A stretch of 64,000 bases of DNA from Coix lacryma-jobi var. lacryma-jobi (lineage: Eukaryota; Streptophyta; Magnoliopsida; Poales; Poaceae). Positions 47,154-59,368 of this stretch are shown one piece after another. Both the position numbers and the translations under genes were made by a program. Numbering within the stretch: position 1 is the first letter of the stretch; every line of letters begins with the position of its first letter. The notes under the pieces were generated by a model. The model saw only the letters and a list, made by a program, of their open reading frames with translations, was not told where the DNA came from and made no database searches. The stretch covers positions 171,812,636-171,876,635 of the forward strand of contig CM019823.1 of NCBI GenBank assembly GCA_009763385.1, written 5' to 3'.

Positions 47154-50100
47154 ATGGCGGGGAGGGACAAGAGGCGTCGAGCGGCGCCGCTCGAAGGCGA
47201 CGAGCAGCAGTTGCGGCGGAGGCAGGAGGAGGCGGCGCTCCTCCTCCGCAGGATCAAAGGTTCCGTTACCCATCTCCTCGATCGCCTGCCATTGAACCTT
47301 CCCTCTCCCTTGTAGCATCCGGAGCTGACGCGCGGTTGGGGCACGGCGCAGGGCTTGTCCGCTGGGTCGTCGAAGAAGTTGTCGCTGGCCGCTCCCCGTC
47401 CATAATTCTCCACCGGTACCGGAACTACTGCTCCTCCGCCGACTCTGCGTCCCCGTCTCCATGGTTTGGCTCCCGCCCCGCTCCCGAGTCCCCAGTCACC
47501 ATCACATCTCTCGAACATTTTTTTCCCACCCAAATGTGTGACATCCCTGGGCGCGCGTTCGTGCGTGATTGCAGTGCCTGCAGCTACGATGTCCCCGTCG
47601 GCACGGACGTCCTCTCCCTGCTCCACAAGGACTACCACACCTCCCGCCTCAGTACGAATACATCTAAGGCTGTGTTCAGCTGCCACTTAAAATAAGCAGC
47701 AGCCTCAGTACGAACAAATATTTACGTTTATGTGATGACACTAATTACTTTCTGATGCGTTGTTCATGCGTAGATGTGCTCCTGAGGGTCCTGCTCGTGG
47801 TGCAGCAGCTCCTGCAGCAGAACAAGCACTGCTCCAAGAGGGACATCTACTACATGTACCCCTCTATCTTCGTAGGTCTGTGCTCACTATCTGCAATGTT
47901 TGGTCATCTTTCCATTATATGGGATTACTAGAATTTGCACATATCTTGGCTCACTGCAGAAGTAGCAGTTGTTGACCGTGCCATCAACGATATCTGCATA
48001 CTCTTCAAGTGCAGTCGGCACAATCTCAATGTGGTAGGTCCGTAGGTGCCATTATTCTGCTGTCTTTCCAGAAGCTTCCGTTGTGTATTGTAGAAAGGAC
48101 GTATCATCAACAATATTTGCTCCTTCACTAATATGCAGCACCATAGCTGACTGAATATTGTGCCCCCTTGGCTCCCTGCAGGTTCCTGTAGTGAAAGGGT
48201 ATGGACTCTGCCATATAGTTGAAGCTCTGAAGATATGTTTGGTTTATTCTTCTATTATTTTACAACGCTTCATTATGTAAAGAAAGATGATCTGGATGTG
48301 TTTGATGCACTAGTGAGGTTGGGAACCTAGGATACCATTCTTTCATTGTAGTCTTAGTCGTTTAGGTTTATGCATATGAAAATGGGGAAGAAATGAAGCC
48401 ACGATGGATCCGTTGTCCTTCCCAGTGTCAGTTAACAAATTTGAGATATTTTATGACATGGGACATGTCTGAATTCATGAAGAGTTGTAAATTCACGAAA
48501 AAAACCTTCCATATAGCAGAAGCGTTCACTAAATTCACGATAGGAATTTGTAAATTCTATATGATTTTCCTATTACACTTTTGCTGTTACTTGCACAGTT
48601 TTTACTAGGTTTGCAATGTTATATTTGTAGAACTATTTGTTTATTTTTATTCATTTTTAATTGTGTGCACATGTCTATTCCCTTCATTATCCTAGTTTGC
48701 TGATGGGCTGGATAAGATTTGTGGAGGGCGAAAAGAAAGTGTATTGTATAACAAACGTCAATGCTGTAAGATTTTATGTTCCCCGCCCCAAATTTTGCTA
48801 AGTGGTTTATTTATAAGATTCCATTTAATTGGTTTGCTTTTACCTTCTGTATATTCAGGCTTTCTCCATCCCTGTTGATATTGAGGCAATCAAAGGTTTT
48901 CCCAGCAACTTTAAGAACACAGCTTCCTTTGTGATATTGTGAAATGTGTGGGAGGGGATACTGAAAAATTATCTCTTTCCTTGATTTTTTAAAGCACACC
49001 TCGCAAAGTCACTGATCAATTTTTGCCCTTAAATGGTACCATAGATCTTCAATTTAATGTTTTTTTTTCTCTGAAGAAACTCAGATTCATACATTCTTAA
49101 TTAACTAACTACTCTCCGTTCCAAGTAGTAGTTTACTACACTTTAGGTTTGTCCCAAGTCAAACCTCTCTAACTTTGATCAAGTTTATAGAAAAATGCAC
49201 CAACATCTAGAATATCAAACTAGTTCCATTAAATTCTCCATTAAATATGTTTTGATAATGCAATTATTGAACTTGTTGATGATAATATATTTTTTTCTAA
49301 AAACTTGATCAAAGTTAGAAACGTTTGAACGGAGAGAGTACCTTTTATCTTTCTGCAATTTATTTCCAATTAAAATTTGTAATTGAGTTATCATATGGTT
49401 GTTTAGCAAGTCATATTTATACATGCCTACACCTCTACAGCAAAGCTGGCTATCAAGACAATTAACAATCTATATCATGTTTGGTCTTGAACAAGTATGA
49501 ACTTCAGTATCCTTAGTATTCCCTGTAAATGCACAGGCTTCCTTTCGTGTTATGCAAACTTTGATTTCCTACCTTGATACCTTGAATTGCATTGCATTGC
49601 AGTGAGCTGAAGTTGTCTTAGTCTTTCTTTTCCTCTTGCAGATGTTGTTAGTGTTGCTCACTACATACTTGTGGTTGAGAAGGAGACAGGTCTTTAAAAT
49701 TTTCTGTTTGCATTTAGTACTTTGCACTCATTGTACAATATGCCTCAGTAGTCCCTTTGCAGTGTTCCAGCGTCTGGCCAATGACAAGTTTTGTGAAAGA
49801 AATCGCTGCATTGTCATTACAGTAAGTAGCAACTCTCACACCCAGTATTAACAATTCTCATAATGTTTCTTTCTAGTTTCATGATATTGCATTGTCAACT
49901 CAGGGAAGAGGCTATCCAGATATTCCAACAAGAAGGCACGTGTCCTTTATTCATTAAGTTCCTCTTGCATATTGCTAGAATGATTGATTAGATTATTGGG
50001 CTAACCCTAGAAGGGGTAGCTATTTCAGTCACTTACATGGGCCTCATGGGCCTAAATACATATACTCCAACACCCCCCCGCAGTCCGAACTACCGCCGCA

Positions 50101-53100
50101 GCGGAGTTTCAAGACTGAGTACGAAAAGAAGTACAACCCAACACGAGGCCCCCCACAAACTCAACTAGCCACTCGTGATGTTGAGGCTGGAGCGAAATTC
50201 GGAGAACGTCGAAGACGGGAGGCCCTTGGTGAAGATATCAGCGAACTGGGAGGTGGTCGGGACGTGGAGAACCCGAACATCACCGATGGCCACCCGATCG
50301 CGGACAAAGTGGAGGTCGATCTCCACATGCTTGGTCCGCTGGTGCTGAACGGGGTTGCTGGAGAGGTACACCGCACTGACGTTGTCGCAGTAGACCAACG
50401 TGCTCCGGGTCAAGGGACTATGGAGCTCACCAAGGAGCTGCCGGAGCCAGGAGGCCTCAGCCATGCCGTTAGCAACAGCACGGTACTCCGCCTCGGCACT
50501 GGAGCGGGAGACCACCGGCTGGCGCTTGGACGACCAGGACACCAGGTTGCCGCCGAGGAAGACAGCATAGCCCGAGGTGGATCGGCGAGTGTCCGGACAC
50601 CCGGCCCAGTCAGCGTCGGTGTAGACGACGAGCTCGGTGGAGGCAGATCGGTGGAGAAGCAGGCCGTAGTCGACGGTGCCGCGGAGGTAGCGGAGGAGGC
50701 GCTTGAGGGCCGTGAGGTGAGGCTCGCGCGGATCATGCATATGAAGGCAAATCTGCTGAACTGCATATGTGATGTCCGGGCGGGTGAAGGTGAGGTACTG
50801 AAGCGCCCCCGCAAGACTCCTGTACGCGGTAGGGTCAGTGACTGTGGCGCCCTCGGTCTCTGACAGTTTGGCCTGAGTGTCAACAGGGGTGGAGCAGGGC
50901 TTGCAGTCAGTCATCCCAGCTCGCTCCAGGATATCAAGAGTATACTGCCGCTGGTGAAGAAAGAGACCCCCGAGACGAGGCTCCACGGTGACCCCGAGGA
51001 AGTGATAAGCACACCGAGATCCTTCATCGCGAACTCCTGCTGAAGAGAGGTGATGATCCGCTGCAGCAGTGTCAGGCTGGAAGCGGTGAGCACAATGTCA
51101 TCCACATAGAGCAGCAGATAAGCAGTCTCCCCACCGTGGTGGTAGATGAACAGCGAAGTGTCTGACTTGGCCTCCACAAACCCCAGAGTGAGCAGGAATG
51201 TAGCAAAACGAGAGTACCACGCCCGAGGGGCTTGCTTGAGGCCGTAGAGTGACTTGTTGAGGCGGCAGACCAGATCAGGCTGAGTAGAGTCAGCGAAGCC
51301 CGCCGGCTGACTGCAGCTGTCTCAGCAAGTGTCCCGTGGAGAAAAGCATTCTTGACGTCCAGCTGATGCACAGGCTAGGAGCGAGAGAGAGCCAGTGAGA
51401 GAACCGTGCGGACTGTAGCTGGCTTCACCACGGGACTGAACGTCTCGTCATAATCAACTCCAGGCCGCTGAGTGAAACCCCGCAGTACCCAGCGAGCCTT
51501 GTACCGCTCAAGAGTGCCATCAGCCCGACGCTTGTGAGTCCATATCCACTTGCCGGTGACAACATTGGAGCCAGGTGGACGGGGCACCAGATCCCAGGTC
51601 TGGTTGGCGAGAAGGGCCGCGTACTCCTCCTCCATCGCACGACGCCAGTGAGGGTCGGCCAGGGCGTCGCGCACGAAAGAGGGTACCAGAGAGACCTGCG
51701 TGTCGCCGTGCGTCGCGGCAAGGGCTCGAGGCCGCAACACCCCCGCCGCATGCCGCGTCACCATGGGGTGAACATGACGCGGGTGGCGGTGAAGAATAGG
51801 GGGTGGTACACGGGCGGCTCGACCCGAGCAGTCGGCGGTGGTGGAGGCGGCGGCGTAGGCGTCGACGGTGGAGAGCCGGTCACGAGCGGAGACCGAGGTG
51901 GCGACGACGGTGACGGAGCCAGCACCGGGGGTGGTGGGGCCGCCCGCGCACGACGCTGGTAGACACGCACCGGCTGGGCGAAGCGCGCGGGAGGGGCTGC
52001 AGGCGCTGGACCCGCGTCGGGCGCAGGGTCGGGCGCAGCCCCGGGGAACGTGGCCGCCGGACCGGCGCACGGGGCAGGGTCCGGCGTAGCTCTAGAGGGC
52101 GGGGAGCCGGGGCAGGATCTCGGCGGAGAGCACGGTGGAGCAGCCCCGGAGTACGGCGAGTCAGGGCACGGGCCCGACGGAGGGCGCGGGAGAGCAGGAG
52201 AGCCGGGGCACGAGCCCAGCGGAGCGCGTGGAGGAGGACCTGCAGGGTAAAACAGTAAAGGTGGCTGGACCACCGCGTCAGTGGGAAACAAGGAGGAGAG
52301 GTCAAGGTCGGGGGTGGGAGGTGGTGTGGAGGTGGGAGGAGAGGTGGGGGTAGAGAAGGGGAAGTCGGCCTCGTCGAACACAACGTGTCGGGAAATGAGG
52401 ACGCGACGAGAGGAGAGGTCATAGCAACGGTACCCCTTGTGATCCGGGGAGTACCTGAGGAAGACACACCGAGTCGACCGGGGAGCCAGCTTGTGAGGAG
52501 CAGTGGCAGTGGTGTTAGGGTAACACGCACACCCGAAGACACGGAGGTGGTCGTAGCGAGGAGGGGTACCGAAGAGGGCGTGGTGAGGAGTGGGAGCGGG
52601 ACAGGCAGCGGAAGATAAACGGTTGAGGAGATAGGTGGAGGTGTGAAGACACTCGGCCCAGAAGCGGGCAGGAAGAGAGGCCTGCAAGAGGAGGGTGCGG
52701 ATGGTGTCGTTGGTGGTGCGAATCATGCGCTCGGCCTTGCCGTTCTGGGAGGAGGTGTAGGGGCACGACATGCGCAACTGCATGCCGTGAGAGAGGAAAA
52801 AGGCACGAGACGTGGAGTTATCGAACTCACGTTCGTTGTCACACTGAACGGCCTTGATGGTGAGGCCGAACTGAGTGGACACCCAGGCAAAGAAGTGGAG
52901 GAGCGTGGAGAAAGTGTCAGACTTGGCACGAAGAGGAAAAGTCCAGGAATAGTGAGAGAAATCATCCACCAACACAAGATAGTATTTATAGCCAGAGATG
53001 CTAGGGACAGGAGATGTCCACAGATCGCAATGGACAAGGTCAAAGATATGGGCCACATGGGAAGAGGAAGTAGGAAAAGGAAGACGAACATGTCGGCCCA

Positions 53101-56100
53101 GTTGGCACGCATGACACAAATGCTCATCGCGAGCTCGAGTACATGGTATGGCAGAGCTACGACGAAGCTGTGTCAAGACATCACGGCCAGGGTGACCAAG
53201 GCGACGGTGCCAAGTAGTAGAGGAGGTGGTGGTGGCAAAAGCAGCTGACAGAGGGGAAGGTGAAGACCATGGAGCAGAAGTAGGAAACCGAAGAGTGTAA
53301 AGGGGCCCAGTGCTGTCACAGCGGAGAAGAGGACGCTGAGAAGCCAAATCCTTTACGGTGAGACCAGAAGGGTCGAATTCAACCGAACAGGAGTTGTCAG
53401 CTGTGAAACGACGAATAGAAAGAAGATTGTGAACCATAGTGGGAGCAACCAGGACATCGGGAAGAAGAAAAGAGCCATGAGTGTTAGCGGCACCCACGGA
53501 CGTGACCGGAAGGCAAGAGCCATTCGCGACCATGATGGATGAAGGGTGAGTCGAAGAGGGAGGGTGAATGGAAGAGAGGAGACCGGGGTTGGGAGTGATG
53601 TGGTAGGTGGCTCCCGAGTCAGCGATCCAGTCGGAACTGACTGGTGGTGTCAGACCCAAGGTGTTGAAAGAGCGGGCCATGGCCGTCGGATTCCAACCGA
53701 CAGACCCCGGTATGGTGTTGGGAGGTGGAGTCCACGGCGACGGGAACGGGAGGGCGTCCTGGACAGCCCCAGCAAACATGGCGGCCGGTGTGTGGGTGGG
53801 GCGGAACTCGCCGCCAGCCGATTGGAAGGACGGCATGGAGATGCGCCCGGACCTGGTGTTGGAGGAGGGCCAAGGGGCACCCCAGGTAGCCGGTGGACTC
53901 CCACGGCCCCTCCCACTCCCGCTCGGCCCGGGAGGAGGAGGACCAAGGAGAGATGATGGAGGCGGAGGCGACGGCAGGGGACGCGAGGAGCCGGAGGAGG
54001 TGGCGCCGGTGTCGGGAAGCTTCGGGAAGACAGGGAGCTGTTTCGCTGCAGCTTGCTGATGAGCAAGAGCGTCAGCGGCAGCAGCCCGGGCAGCGACGAT
54101 GGCAGCAGTGCGTGTGGGGAAGAAGAGGGGGCCGCCGTCGGTGGCAGAGCTCGCGCCTGGGGGCAGCTCGGCCGCAGCACACATGGCAGCAGCAGCAGAT
54201 CTAGCAGCCACGCCTGAGGGGCCGAGGAAGGGGACTCCGGCGCCGGCGGAGCGCACGCTGGGGGGCTGGCTGGCCCCAGCCCGCGTAGCAGCAGCTGCGG
54301 CGGCGCCCACGGCAGTGCCATGGCCCGCGCCCGCGCTAGAGGTGGGGAGGCCCCCACCTGCGCTCAGGGAGGCGGCAAGCAAAGGCGGAGAAGCGAGCAG
54401 AGAGGCGCCGGCGGCTGCTGGCCGGCCCGGCCACAAGCGAGCTCCAGAGAGATGCAGGGGCGCGAGGGAGGAGGCCGGGGGCGCCGGCGGCCGCGCCGGC
54501 GGCGGCACCAGGAGCAGGGGCGCGGGGGAGGAAACAGGGGGCGCCGCCCGCGCCCAGGCCAGCGCCGGCGGCCGCGCCCGCTTCCGCGCCGGCGGCCGCT
54601 TCAGAAGCAGGGGCGCAAAGGAGGAGGCCGGGGGCGCCAGTGCCCGCGCCGGCAGCCGCGCCCGCTCCCGCGCCGCCTAGGACGGTGGCTGTGAGCAGAG
54701 CAGCGGCGCTGGGCGGCGCGCCCGTACGCGAGGTCGCGTCGTGCAGCCAGGAGGAGGGAAGGGAGGGGAAGGAGGAGGGAGAGGGGGGAGGAGGGGGAAC
54801 GCCGGCCATGGCTGACGGCGGGCAGTGCCGGCGGCGCCAGTAGGGGCGGCGGCTGCTGCAGGGGACGGAGGGAGGGAAGGAAAACCCTAGCTTGATACCA
54901 TGCTAGAATGATTGATTAGATTATTGGGCTAACCCTAGAAGGGGTAGCTATTTCAGTCACTTACACGGGCCTAAATACATATACTCCAACACATATTTCT
55001 CAACCTCTAATCCAATTTTACATTCTTTTTTTTTCCCATTCAAGATTCCTGCGGTACCTTGTTGAACAGCTGCATCTGCCTGCTTATTGCTTAGTGGACT
55101 CAGACCCTTATGGTTTTGACATCCTGGCCACCTATAAATTTGGTTCCTTGGTAAGCATGATTTATCTAATGCTGCTATGCTCATCTGTTGCTCTTATGAA
55201 CTTAACTTTCTTAGCAGATTCACAGGCTAAAATTGTAGTTAACGATTTTGTGGACACGATCATATACTGCATCTTTCGTCCTAATTCACCAGCTTGCCTG
55301 GCCTCTTTGCACTTGAAATGAAGTCCCATTAGCAGTAAGGCTGTGTATTAGAGCGGTTCCTGTTTTTCTAAAAAAATGATTATGCCCATTTTGCTCAGCT
55401 TATTCACGAAATTTTGTCCTATTTTTTATTTTCAAGGATGACCTTTAATATTTCTTTTTGCTCTTTGAAACCCAAGAATATGGTATATTTGCTTGTGTTA
55501 ACTTACCAATCTCTGCTACTTCCTTGCGTAATTTCATTCTTCAAGCAATTGGCACATGATGCAAACTTGTTGCGTGTGCCTGATATACGGTGGCTTGGAG
55601 TTTTCACTTCTGATTTTGAAGAATATTGCCTTCCAGACTGCTGCCTACTTCATTTGTCACCTGAAGGTGAATAAACTGTAGTGATTTAAGTGCCATACAC
55701 ACTTTTTTTTGGTGGTGGTGGTGGGGGGGGGGGGGGGGGGGGGGGGGGCGGGGAGATGTTCCTTACTTTCTTGTATGTCAAACGCTAACCTATAAATCAT
55801 GTTTTCTGCTACACAGATAGGAGGAAAGCTGAAGGTATTCTTGGTAGGTGCTATTTACACAGGGAAGCCCCAGAATGGAGGTAATGAAGTAATGAACCAG
55901 CTTTGGAGTTTTAGTAGGTGTATTACAAGTATATATCCTCCATGATATCACTGTGATCTCCAGTTCAAGCTCAAGGTCTATTAGAACTGTTTTTTAGTTA
56001 GGGTTCTCTCAGTATTGATTAGGCTAGAGTTTTCATGAAATCTGAATTGTGCAGTCATCATTCTTATGATTTAGTGTTTGGAGTTTAAGTTCTTCAGCAC

Positions 56101-56403
56101 CAGATATTTAGCTTCAATGAGTTTTTTACCAATAAAGGCAAAATAGTCGCAAGCACTTCATACTTTTAAGATATTATTACATGGAATCATTTGTGTATCA
56201 AGAATTTTGAGTTATTCTGTACCTTTTCTCTTAGTTTTTTCTTCCTGAATTTCACATGTATTCTCTCATTTGACAGGTCAGAGTTGGAAGCAATGTTGCA
56301 AAAGGGTGTCAAGTTTGAGATCGAGGCACTAGCTGCAAATTCCATTTCCTTTTTATCGGATGAATACATTCCCGAGAAGATCAAACAAGGCATGCATTTA
56401 TAA
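47154..56403 (+). CDS. SPO11-1: SPO11-1, meiotic double-strand-break protein
   Basis: This is the topoisomerase VI A-subunit relative that makes the DNA breaks starting meiotic recombination. I assembled 15 exons: 47154-47259, 47352-47463, 47575-47651, 47774-47875, 47960-48033, 48182-48198, 48696-48765, 48859-48895, 49642-49689, 49763-49821, 49904-49935, 55045-55150, 55546-55666, 55817-55880, 56277-56403. They sum to 1152 nt and one frame of 383 aa. The catalytic tyrosine is in KRDIYYMYP (Y124/Y125). The Toprim acidic residues are E211 (VVEKET) and D263/D265 (VDSDPYGFDI). Exon 6 is a 17-nt microexon. Intron 11 starts GC rather than GT and holds a 5-kb copia element. Frame and motifs are intact, so the gene should work if intron 11 is removed. 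In rice the same protein is about 380 aa. Confidence 0.93.
49112..49338. mobile_element. Stowaway-like MITE in SPO11-1 intron 8
   Basis: It begins CTCTCCGTTCCAAGTAG and ends GAACGGAGAGAG, with TA at 49110-49111 and 49339-49340. AACTTTGATCAAGTTT occurs near the left and its complement AAACTTGATCAAAGTT near the right, so the arms pair for most of the length. Confidence 0.85.
49973..50072 (-). repeat. Copia 3' LTR (100 bp)
   Basis: TG...CA ends. It contains a direct repeat, ATGGGCCTC followed by ATGGGCCTA, where the other LTR has a single copy; this explains the 9-bp length difference. Confidence 0.95.
50165..54508 (-). pseudogene. Copia polyprotein, broken, gag not recognisable
   Basis: Read on the minus strand, the 916-codon frame from 54508 starts with a long A/P-rich stretch. 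The protease motif DSGATYH follows (near 53630), then GAG-pre-integrase (HRRLGHPG) and integrase with D, D, E near 53025, 52840 and 52735. It stops at 51758. RT continues in another frame (WKWIW-type region to 51375), then an in-frame TAG, then a further frame change before YVDD near 51095. RNase H (AEAEYRAVANG, near 50490) is in a separate open frame. So there are at least two frame changes and one nonsense codon. No gag UBN2 region or CCHC knuckle is visible. This copy cannot make its own proteins. Confidence 0.85.
54901..54991 (-). repeat. Copia 5' LTR (91 bp)
   Basis: TG...CA ends, flanked by the CATAT duplication on the right and the primer-binding site on the left. It is nearly identical to the other LTR, so the insertion is probably recent, although 91 bp gives weak dating power. 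Confidence 0.95.
55723..55748. repeat. Poly-G run (26 G) in SPO11-1 intron 13
   Basis: A GGTGGTGGTGGTG stretch leads into about 26 uninterrupted G, then CGGGG. It lies about 70 bases before exon 14. Such a run can form G-quadruplexes and is length-unstable; its true length is also sensitive to sequencing error. Confidence 0.9.
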
Positions 56404-57099
56404 GATTGGACATACTCCAGGAAGTGTCTTAATATGATCTTTTGTTTGACTAGAGTTATGTCCTTATGTTGCCTGACTTTAGTTTAGTATAGCAGTTTCA
56501 TGGCTGATCATAGCAGATGTATCTTTTTAGGTTGTATTTCGTGTTGTTGGAAATTAAATCACTGTAAGAATTGAGATACAACTATTTAAATAGAAGTGCT
56601 TACATTTTCTCAGAAAAAGTCAGCCTTGTGATGGAAATCTTGCTTAATGTTCTGCAAATATAGATGCTCTATCCCATGGGATCTAAGCTTATTGCTGCAT
56701 CTATTCCTGAGCTCCTGAATGATCTCTGGGCATCAGATTTGTTGCTTGTCAAGACAGCTGCGGGGCCAATGGTAACAAGTCTAAAAGTATCCGCCACAGT
56801 TCACAGCTACATAACAATTTGAACATCATATGCTGGAAGCACGGCAATGAGAGGGGCAGAGCTAAACCAACTTCATAAATGTGAAGGTATGCTGTCTCTG
56901 TGCAAGCTTGGATAAACTTCCAGCAAGTATTTGTTCCTTACAGCCTTGATTCAAGTTGCTTTGGAGAAAAAGTGGGATACAATTTCACAATCGTCTCATT
57001 TGCATTTTTACAAGATTACAGAGTTACATATGGACAACAGAAATGCTACAAACATCAACCAAAACCATTCAATCAGCAAAAGCACATATGCACCATCAG
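56404..57099. other. Convergent intergenic space, SPO11-1 and TPK 3' ends
   Basis: The stop codons of SPO11-1 (+) and TPK (-) are only about 700 bases apart. The space must hold both 3' UTRs. No transposon ends or other genes were seen. Confidence 0.6.
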
Positions 57100-58253
57100 T
57101 CATTGGCTGGTTTGTGCCAGATTAAGGTCGTAAGTTGAGAGTGTGCCAGACTGGTCAACATCAAGCTTGTTGAACTCCTCGAGAAAACAAGATATCTCCT
57201 CTTGGCTGATCTTGCCCAGCTCTTTTAGCTTGTAAAGTACAAATTCAGCAGCACTGTACACATCAACATTCAGATATAAGCATCATTAATATCAACACTT
57301 CAGAGAAAAAAAATACTAATATGGAAGATAGGTGCTGAGCTGAGTTATAAGTTATGCACTTACACAACTTGTCGGTTGTCATCAAGATCAGCTGCCTCAA
57401 GATCCATGGTTGTTATCCTCCTGTTGAGCACCCATTTGGCCAGCATTTTCTGCCGTCGCTCGGTGTAGAGCTCAGCAAGGTACATGAAAAATTGAGCCAC
57501 GATGACAGTGCTTGTGGTTATCCAAAACAATGCAAAAACCCGGCCCAATTTGGACGAGAAGCTTTTATCCCCATAACCCAAGGTAGTGATCGTGGCACAG
57601 ACACAGTAGAAGGAATCAACAAGGCTGAGCTTCTCAACCTTCCACAGAAATACAGTCCCAGCAACAATAACCATCGCCAGAAGTAGAGCGACAGTGTAGA
57701 ATTTGTACTTTATCCTATTTGTTTCCATTTCCCTGAGCATTTTGGCCTCACTGCCCTTCATATTCATGTGCAGTGCTTTGAAGAACAACACCTCCTGTTT
57801 CTCAACAAGGTAATCTGCCACTTTGCTGATGAAGAGAGCAATGATCGCCATGCCTGCGAATACAAAAGCGCAAGCGAGCAGCTTTGTTGTGTCACTGTTT
57901 GGGAAAAGATCCCCATAGCCAACCGAGGTCATTGTGACAATAACGAAGTACAAGGCATCAAGCACTCTATTAGTTGTCTTCCCAGATATCTGATCCATGA
58001 ATAGGTAAAAGATGATGACACCCACTAGCAGGTAGACAAAAAGGAGGAGGCCTACAAGCCTGAAGCTCGGCCTTATCTCCTTGAATAACTCCTTGCCTTT
58101 AAGCACAGATCTGTTTTCTGCAGGTATTTGATCGGTGGGATCTGAGGGAGTTGACCTGCATCGTCGAAAGCGTTTAGCTCCTTCTGGCGGCGTCCTTTTC
58201 AGCACATTAGGGGGATCCTCTATCAATGCTTGCTGAATGCTGTTGTCAGCCAT
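57100..58253 (-). CDS. TPKA: Two-pore K+ channel, TPKa/KCO type
   Basis: This is a tandem-pore potassium channel of the vacuolar membrane. Coding exons are 58253-57364 and 57253-57100 (minus strand), 1044 nt for 347 aa, the usual length. The start MADNSIQQALIED agrees with plant relatives. RCRSTP at 31-36 is the 14-3-3 binding site. Four membrane helices enclose two pores with filters GYGD at 112-115 and 226-229. The C-terminus has one clear calcium-binding EF hand (LDVDQSGTLSTYDL, in exon 2). The intron donor is GTAAGTGC. A possible leader splice acceptor lies just upstream of the ATG, near 58290. The gene is convergent with SPO11-1. Subtype a versus b is judged from similarity to the remembered rice protein. 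Confidence 0.94.
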
Positions 58254-59285
58254 CAGTTTAACCTGGATCTGCCGCAATGATACAATCACGTCCAAGGACC
58301 TGAAATTCAGAGAACTCAGTGCGTACTGACATATACAATGACAGGTAATTCAGAAGGAATATATTTGGGGATATGCAGATCATCAGCCGAGACATATACT
58401 ACATTTAAACAGGTTGTACAGAAGACCAAGCCTATTCGAAATTGAGATACCATGAACCCAAATTGAACAGCAGTGCAGTGCAGCATGATGAAATATTATA
58501 CCGCTGTCCACCTATCATCAACAGTTTAAGGAGGGGCAAAACAGAAGGGATTGTGCGAAGGCCAATTCAGAGGCAAAGAACGGCAGCCTGACCTGGTATG
58601 ATATTTCTGTTGGCCCTTTCTAGGCACCGGAAGGGCAACCTATCCCCGTTATCTCTACCTGTCCCTTTCTTTCTCGGTCAAATTCCCATGGCCCAGTCAC
58701 TATCCTCATTCTCTGAGACCGGATCTCTGGTACTCTACTTGGACTCTTGGAGTGAAGCTGTGGCTTAGTAAAGAAGTCCACGAATCGAGCAAGAATTGCT
58801 TCTGGAATGAACATGGAAACATTGGGGTGGGATGGATTTCAACTACTGAAGGAAGCAAATGTTGGATCAGAAAGAACAGACGGGAGCAGAAGCATTACGT
58901 TTCTGTTTCACTCGAGACCAGCTAATTCCCTGACCAAATCCAGAAAAGGAAAAAAGAGACTAGTTGTCGGCTACAATCACAGATAGATAGATACATGCAT
59001 GCATAGACTGAAGCAACAACACAGGTAGTGATTTGATTTGGCATCAAGAGACTACGGGCAACTCGCGGCGGAGCTTCTTTACCTCTGTGGGAAAGTCAGA
59101 TCGGGTGAGCCAGACTGTGGATCCCGCCGGCAAGGGAAGCTCTTCGCGCGCCTCTTCTCGCCCTCGCTCGCACAGCCCCTCCGACCGCCTCTCGGTTCTC
59201 TCCCCTCTCTTGTGCCCGCGTCGCCTTTTGTGAGTTTTGTCAACTCGAGCTGGGCCGAGAAGATCGACGCCGACGTGGGCTACGA
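58254..59285 (-). promoter_or_regulatory. TPK upstream region and leader
   Basis: No separate gene is recognised here. A CTGAATTTCAG acceptor-like site on the minus strand near 58300 suggests a leader intron. GC-rich DNA at 59100-59240 may be the leader exon or promoter. The GRF-gene transposon begins immediately beyond, near 59290. Confidence 0.4.
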
Positions 59286-59368
59286 GGAATTTTTTTTATT
59301 AATAATCCAATTAAATAAAAAATTTCATAAATAACATTGTCTATTTTTTTTTTTTGCAAAATTAACCC

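Larger units (their letters stand above)
49973..54991 (-). mobile_element. Ty1/copia element with ~95-bp LTRs in SPO11-1 intron 11
   Basis: The LTRs at 49973-50072 (100 bp) and 54901-54991 (91 bp) begin TGCTAGAATG and end ACTCCAACA on the plus strand. They differ by one 9-bp indel and about one substitution. The 5-bp duplication CATAT lies at 49968-49972 and 54992-54996. On the minus strand the primer-binding site TGGTATCA (initiator tRNA-Met type) adjoins the LTR at 54891-54900. A polypurine tract (CCCCCCCGC on plus, 50073-50081) adjoins the other LTR. Gene order protease, integrase, RT, RNase H is the copia order. LTRs this short are unusual for a 5-kb coding element. Confidence 0.95.
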
